The position numbers were made by a program, and so were the translations under genes. This document shows, piece after piece, positions 59,067 to 64,000 of a stretch of DNA of 64,000 bases. Source of the stretch: Brachypodium distachyon (Eukaryota; Streptophyta; Magnoliopsida; Poales; Poaceae); NCBI RefSeq assembly GCF_000005505.3, contig NC_016132.3, forward strand, positions 558,001 through 622,000, in the 5' to 3' direction. How positions within the stretch are numbered: position 1 is the stretch's first letter; every line of letters starts with the position of its first letter. The notes beneath the pieces are model-generated. The model did not search any database. It was given only the letters and a program-made list of their open reading frames with translations, and was not told the DNA's origin.

Positions 59067-60408
59067 TCACTGGAGAGATGGGAAGAACACTGTTGATGTG
59101 GATCATTGGAAGGATGGATAGATGCTGTTGGAGGGAGGAGCGGCAGATGGAGCCTGGCCATGCTGTTCCTCTTTTGAGTTCTTCCGTTGATAGCATCTGT
59201 ACAAACATATCTTCTTCTGTAGTTTACAAGTTCACTGACACGACACATGAGGATATAAACACGTGCATGGTTTCCATGTGCTCAGGTACCAGGTCCTTCT
59301 GAAAAGAAGGAAGCGGAGTTTGGGTACCAATTGCTTTTGGCTTTCAAGCTCCCGTGTTCACTTTATTTTTAGATGTTTGAAAATGCATTGACAAGTTAAA
59401 GAAGAGGAAAAAATACTCATGACTATATCTGGGAATATACTTTTATGAAATTGCACGTTTTCATGAAATATTAACGCTTCCATTTGCAACATTTATAAGA
59501 GGATAAGAAAATGTGGCGAGACAAAGTAATGCTGCTATAGTTTTGCCATTTTAGACAAGGACCGGCAAAGAAGGATTCAGTAACAGGAACCAGCGACACA
59601 AAAGTACTAGTTACGAAAATAATTTTGCCTAATCTGTAGGCAATATAATCACTTATTAGTGCTCCATACAACCAGTTAATTTAAGAGGCTGTCAAAATGG
59701 CATATGTACAACTGAACCATGACGACGGACAGGTTCCAGATCATGATGGTTTTGACATGAACGAAGAAAGAAAGAGCAGCAGTGTACAGCCTTCAGAAAT
59801 ATTACTGTTCAACGTCTGGCATGGGTCTCCTATCTTGTATGTTTTGTCGAGAGATTGACACTGCTCAACATCTGTTTTTGAAAAAGGTTCTGACTCGCTC
59901 ACCGTTGGAACCTTTGTTTTCTGCTTGTTCTTTTCTTTGATACTACTAGGCAGGACTATGATACATCGAGATACACAAGTAACTGAGCAGCATCTGGCCG
60001 GGCCGCCCTGCGAGGCCGAGGCCCAGAGGCCCAGGCCCGGCCCGGCCCGGTGCCCACCTATGCTCACAATTCACAGGCTCACTGGCTGACACCCGCTAGC
60101 TTCGCAAGGAAGCCGGCTGACCGAGCCGCTCCATCGGATCCAAACTTCCAAACCAAGCTCGAGCTCGAACCCGAACCAAACCCTAGCTTCGGCTGCGGCT
60201 GCGAGCCTCCCTCTCCCCACGTTTCGATCGGCGCCGTCGCCGGCTCGTCTCCTCCTTCCGTTCCTCCTCGGCTCCCCGCCTCCCGACTCCTCCCTCCCTC
60301 GGCAGCTCGGCTCCCCTTCGCCGCCGCCGCGAAAGAAGAAATCGAGCCCAATCGGCTGCGATTTTGCCGCGCTGCGGTGGGTTTGTTTTGCGCTCAGAGG
60401 ATCGAGAA
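59067..60408. other. USP 3' UTR, intergenic space and leader of the hAT-derived gene
   Basis: The sequence is AT-rich to about 59990, then a GC-rich leader begins (CCCGGCCCGG repeats near 60035). A telo-box-like AAACCCTAG lies at about 60178. No independent gene. Confidence 0.5.
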
Positions 60409-62830
60409 ATGGCTGACATGACTCTCTTGCCTGTCGCCGGCGGCGTGGAGGGAGGAGGGCTGCAAGACGGGGTCGGGTCCAAGAAGAAGAAGACCATGAA
60501 GTCGCTCTACCTGACATTCTTCGAGGCCGCCTCCGACGGCAAGACACGCACCTGCAAGCTCTGCGGCAAGAGCTACTGCCTCACCACCGCCACCGGTAAG
60601 CCTAGAGCACATTCAACCCAAATCTTCTCTTTTGTTTGTTTGTTTGTTTGAGAACACGGCTAGAGCTTGCACATATATTAAAATAAAATAAAATCGAGGA
60701 AGCACATATGGTCATTGTCCCATAATGATTCTTGATGATAGATGTTCATGCTGGATTCGGTAGTTGTTTAGTTTGCACTTTCTGAACTGTGAACAATGAA
60801 GTATTGAACACTTAAGTTACTAGTAATGTTCCATTTAGATTTGGTAGTGATATGCTGCGCTGCTGTGTTACAGGGAATCTGGGAAAACATCTGAATAACC
60901 GGCACCCTGGTTATGCCCAGCTCGCTGATCTGCAGGGTAACGATCCTACGCAAAGTACCATTTCCAGCATGTTTGCTCGGAACAAGAAACCTCATGCTCC
61001 GATCCGCGCTCGAACCCAAGTGCAGCAGCCGCAGTCTCAAGCCCAAGTTCAGGTCCAAGCTCAAGCGAAAGCTGGTGCTCAACCGAGAGCGAAGCCGGCG
61101 GTTGACGTGGACTATGTCAACTGGTTGCTTCTAAGGTGGTTCATCAGCTCCTCCTTCCCGCCTTGTGCCCTTGAGGATAGCACGTTCGTCGACAGTTGCA
61201 AGTACCTGAACCCGTCTGTCAGGCTTTGGCCGAAAGAGAAGGCTCAGGAGATTACTCTTCAGGTTTTTAAAAGCATGAAGGATGATGTCAAGGCGTCTCT
61301 GCAACATGTCAGGTCCCGGTTTTCCATTGCGCTTGAGTTCTGGACTTCCTACGAGCAGATAGTATATATGTCTGTCAAGTGCCACTGGATTGATGAAAAT
61401 TGGGTCTCGCAGAAAGTTCTGCTTGATGTGTGCCGGATTCAGTACCAATGCACCGGCTCCGAGATTTTGCGAGTTCTGTTGACTGTCTTGCAGGAATTTA
61501 ACATTGGTTCGAAAATCCTTGCTTGCACACATAATAACAGCCAACATGCAATCCATGCCTGTCATGAGCTCAGCCTGGAGCTTGAGTCCCGTAAGCTCCC
61601 CTTCTGTTACATCCCCTGTGCTGCAAGGACTCTAGGGACTATCATAGAAGATGGCCTGAAAAATGTGAAGACAGTCTTGTCCAAGATCCGCGAGTTTATT
61701 CTTGAGATCAATTCGAACCAGGAGATGATGGAGGATTTTAAGCACTGGACTGAGGTTTATCAAGAGGGATCATGGAAACTGCCATTTGATCATTCGGCTA
61801 ATTGGAATGGCAACTACAATATGCTTGATGTAGTAAAGAAGGTACCGCGCAGTCCACAGCTGCATCATATTTTCCGTCACAGTTGATAATTTTATTTTAT
61901 TCCTCACTTTTTATAAATGTTTTCCTTTAGACCCCTAATGCAATGGATAACACCGTCAAGAAGTTTGATGACATCTTTGGACCGAGGGACTGGGTTCTTA
62001 GTGCCGAGGAGAAGTCAGTGGTCAATTCATTGCACTCATACCTTGAGCCATTCTATAAAACTACAATGAACCTTTGTACTTGCAAATTACCAACGCTTGG
62101 TCTTGTTTTCTTCTTCATGGACCATGTCTTTGAGTTGATCAATGTCTGTCATGACAGCAGCCACCAGAAATTGTTTGAGAACATTGCCAGAGACATGTCC
62201 AAGACAGCTCGTGACTTCACATCTCAAGCTTACAACATCTACACCTTCGCAGCTGCAATTCTTGATCCAAGGATAAAAGGAGAGCTCATCCCTGAGACTC
62301 TCAACTCCACGAGCAACTTGGAGGATGCAAGGGACCATTTCGTCAGAGACTACAGTACCATCTTTCAAGGTACTGGAAATGGCTACAGCACCCAAGACAG
62401 CACCGAGGATGGTGGCGCATTCTCCTTTGCTGAAGAGATTATTCGTAAACGCCGTCGTGTGAGCATGAGCACTGCTGCCGATGAGCTTACTCAGTACCTT
62501 GCGGAGCCCCCTGCACCAATTTCCACTGATGCTCTTGAATGGTGGAGGGGGCATTCCTCCCGTTATCCACGGCTATCCTTGATGGCACGTGACTTTTTGG
62601 CAATCCAAGGGACCTCATTGGACCCTGAAGAACTGTTCACAAGCAAAGGGGAGAGCATCCACAAGCAGCAGTACTGTCTTCCTCTTAGTAGCATGCAGGC
62701 TACAATGTGTATAAAATCATGGATGCAAAGTGGGTATCAGTTCAGTTTTCAGTCGACCATTATTGACTTCGAGAGATTAGTCGAATCTGCTACAGCTCCT
62801 GATGCTGTAGATGGTCCGGAGTGTTCTTGA
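60409..62830 (+). CDS. BED zinc-finger, hAT-transposase-derived protein (likely domesticated)
   Basis: Three exons, 60409-60595, 60874-61841 and 61931-62830, give 684 residues without a break. The BED finger reads CKLCGKSYCLTTATGNLGKH and LNNRHPG across the first splice. A Gln/Ala-rich linker (QSQAQVQVQAQAKAGAQ) follows. The transposase core is recognisable (IALEFWTSYEQIVYMSVKCH, then WIDENW; CAARTLGTIIEDGL; FDHSANWNGNYNML). The hAT dimerisation domain closes it (DELTQYLAEPPAPISTDALE, then WWRGHSSRYPRLSLMARDFL and SLDPEELFTSKG). In active hAT proteins the first acid reads as D before xWT and the second as D in DNxxNN; here they are E (LEFWTS) and H (CTHNNSQ). That suggests lost catalysis. No hAT terminal repeats flank it. 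Introns and an intact frame support a host gene of the DAYSLEEPER/ZBED sort. Confidence 0.88.
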
Positions 62831-63882
62831 TGAATAAATATTCAGAAATTCAGAATCCTAGATTAGTTCAAATCATCTGTCTCTTTGCCTTAGGTTCTCA
62901 TGTAAATAGTGTTCATCGAAGCTGCGAATGCAGGTTTGTAATGATCTATTCTCTGCACAGAATCTCATAGTAAGAGCTATGGTAAGCAGCTTGTGCTTTT
63001 AGAATCATGACATTAAGAACCTTGGAGCTCAAAGTAATCGGGAGCAACAATGCAAATCATGTTTGTTTCTTGTGAAGATGGCTTAATACTGAAAGGAAAT
63101 TACATGTTCTTTCATGTGATTAAGTCAGTCCTTTTCCTACCCTTACCTGTATAATGATGTGATTCTTTGGGCAGTTAGCTTCCATTTTTTTTAATTGTAG
63201 TGTCATACCGTGCCAGTATTTCAAAGGGTGGCAAAAGTACATGTAGTTTGATTGGTAAATCACACTACTAGAGTAAAGTTCGAAATTGTGTCAATGGTAA
63301 TAAATTGCCTTGTACTTCAGTACTGCTGCCAAATAAAAAATGGGTATCTGATTCTAAAGAACAAGATTGGAAAAGAATATATGGGCATCTTCACACGTAT
63401 GTGCATTAAATTCATGTGATTTTATTGATTATTTTTTGTGTTGCAGACATGAAAGAGGAAGCAACTTGAAGTTTGCGAGGCAGGTAATGCTCCTCACGTC
63501 CTTGGCTTTAGTTCAACCAAATTTTTAATGACATGGGATTCTCATGAAATCGCGGCCTTGGTGGTTTTAGTTTAATGATTTTGTGCTCTAAAGTCACATG
63601 GGAATGAAACTGAGAAATGAGAACAATACATGCATAGATAGATGGTGTGCAAGAATCTGTAGATTTTATTCTGCCGGAATGTGATCTCACAGGACAGCCT
63701 GCCTTGCCTTGCTCACAGAAACACACACACGCCATGCTCACAGAAACACACACATGACAAGCCCCATGTTTACCAATTCCTTTTGGATCTACCGGTGTCA
63801 TTATATCATAGAACCCCAGAAGCTGAAAACTGCCCCGTTTTTGCAGGGGAGAGGATACTGCCAGTATTATGTCTTTTGAGTC
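62831..63882 (+). other. 3' region of the hAT-derived gene
   Basis: AT-rich. A stretch near 63447-63483 is bordered by TTGCAG and GGTAATG and could be a spliced 3' UTR exon. ACACACAC repeats lie at about 63721-63755. No further gene is seen. Confidence 0.35.
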
Positions 63883-63997
63883 CTCCTAAGGCCTCGTTCG
63901 GTTGTACCGTTCACCGGAGAATTGGAGAGGACTGAGAAGGGATTCGGAAGGAATTGAAATGCAATCCCTAATTGCACATCCGAACGAGCCCTAGGAG
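63883..63997. mobile_element. Short MITE at the right edge
   Basis: CTCCTAAGGCCTCGTTCGG at the left pairs with CCGAACGAGCCCTAGGAG at the right, leaving a 115-bp element. The GGCTCGTTCGG type end is widespread among small grass MITEs, probably hAT-related. No target duplication is certain. Confidence 0.65.
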
Positions 63998-64000
63998 TTC

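Noticed and set aside
1..64000. CRISPR arrays, tRNA/rRNA genes, conserved miRNA precursors or a bacterial-style gene cluster
   Set aside because: I looked for regular spacers, T-loop boxes and common plant miRNA sequences and saw none; the gene structure is eukaryotic throughout.

Overview
This window is plant nuclear DNA, almost certainly from a grass (Poaceae) with a fairly compact genome, such as a Brachypodium-like or rice-like species. Genes have GT-AG introns. Exons are GC-rich beside AT-rich introns. Many short Stowaway-type MITEs with the grass CTCCCTCCGT terminus are present, together with grass-type families (DUF4220/DUF594, DUF295 F-box, a bacterial-type PEP carboxylase). The species is an inference; no marker in the window names it.

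Layout, left to right. The left edge holds a possible start codon and leader of a minus-strand gene (1-900). After a gene-poor stretch comes a 20-exon minus-strand gene for bacterial-type phosphoenolpyruvate carboxylase (3728-12271), whose intron 10 carries a large MITE with a second element nested in it. A plus-strand invertase/pectin methylesterase inhibitor (14064-14636) is followed by a decayed, 5'-truncated LINE (15430-18025). A minus-strand LRR protein of the PII-2 type follows (19729-22334). A long intergenic region holds a cluster of Stowaway elements, one nested in another. Next are a broken, inverted copy of the inhibitor gene (27267-27768) and a DUF4220/DUF594 membrane protein (28345-31209). 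A deleted copy of a DUF295 F-box gene (32480-33330) and a thylakoid-lumen cyclophilin-like protein (34075-35102) come next.

The middle is a 10-kb plus-strand ankyrin/TPR gene (36237-46266) that looks damaged. It has a tandem duplication over its first splice donor, a one-base reading-frame break in exon 3, a 3.4-kb repeat-ridden intron, and an intronic gag-only copia-like retrotransposon that has a 3' LTR but no 5' LTR. Downstream are the intact DUF295 F-box gene (47183-48379), a broken I29-propeptide-like gene (49468-50142), the mRNA-decapping factor DCP5/LSM14 (51752-55957), a universal stress protein (58177-59066) and a BED-finger hAT-transposase-derived gene (60409-62830) that appears domesticated.

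The genes do not form a pathway; this is an ordinary gene-rich grass segment. I see no operon, CRISPR array, rRNA or tRNA gene. The most interesting signals are structural: the retroelement integrated without a 5' LTR, the 14-kb-apart F-box duplication with internal deletions, the ankyrin/TPR gene decay, and the transposase-like gene that has lost its expected catalytic aspartates. Exon limits were read by eye from frame continuity, GT/AG sites and recalled family sequence; no alignment was run.
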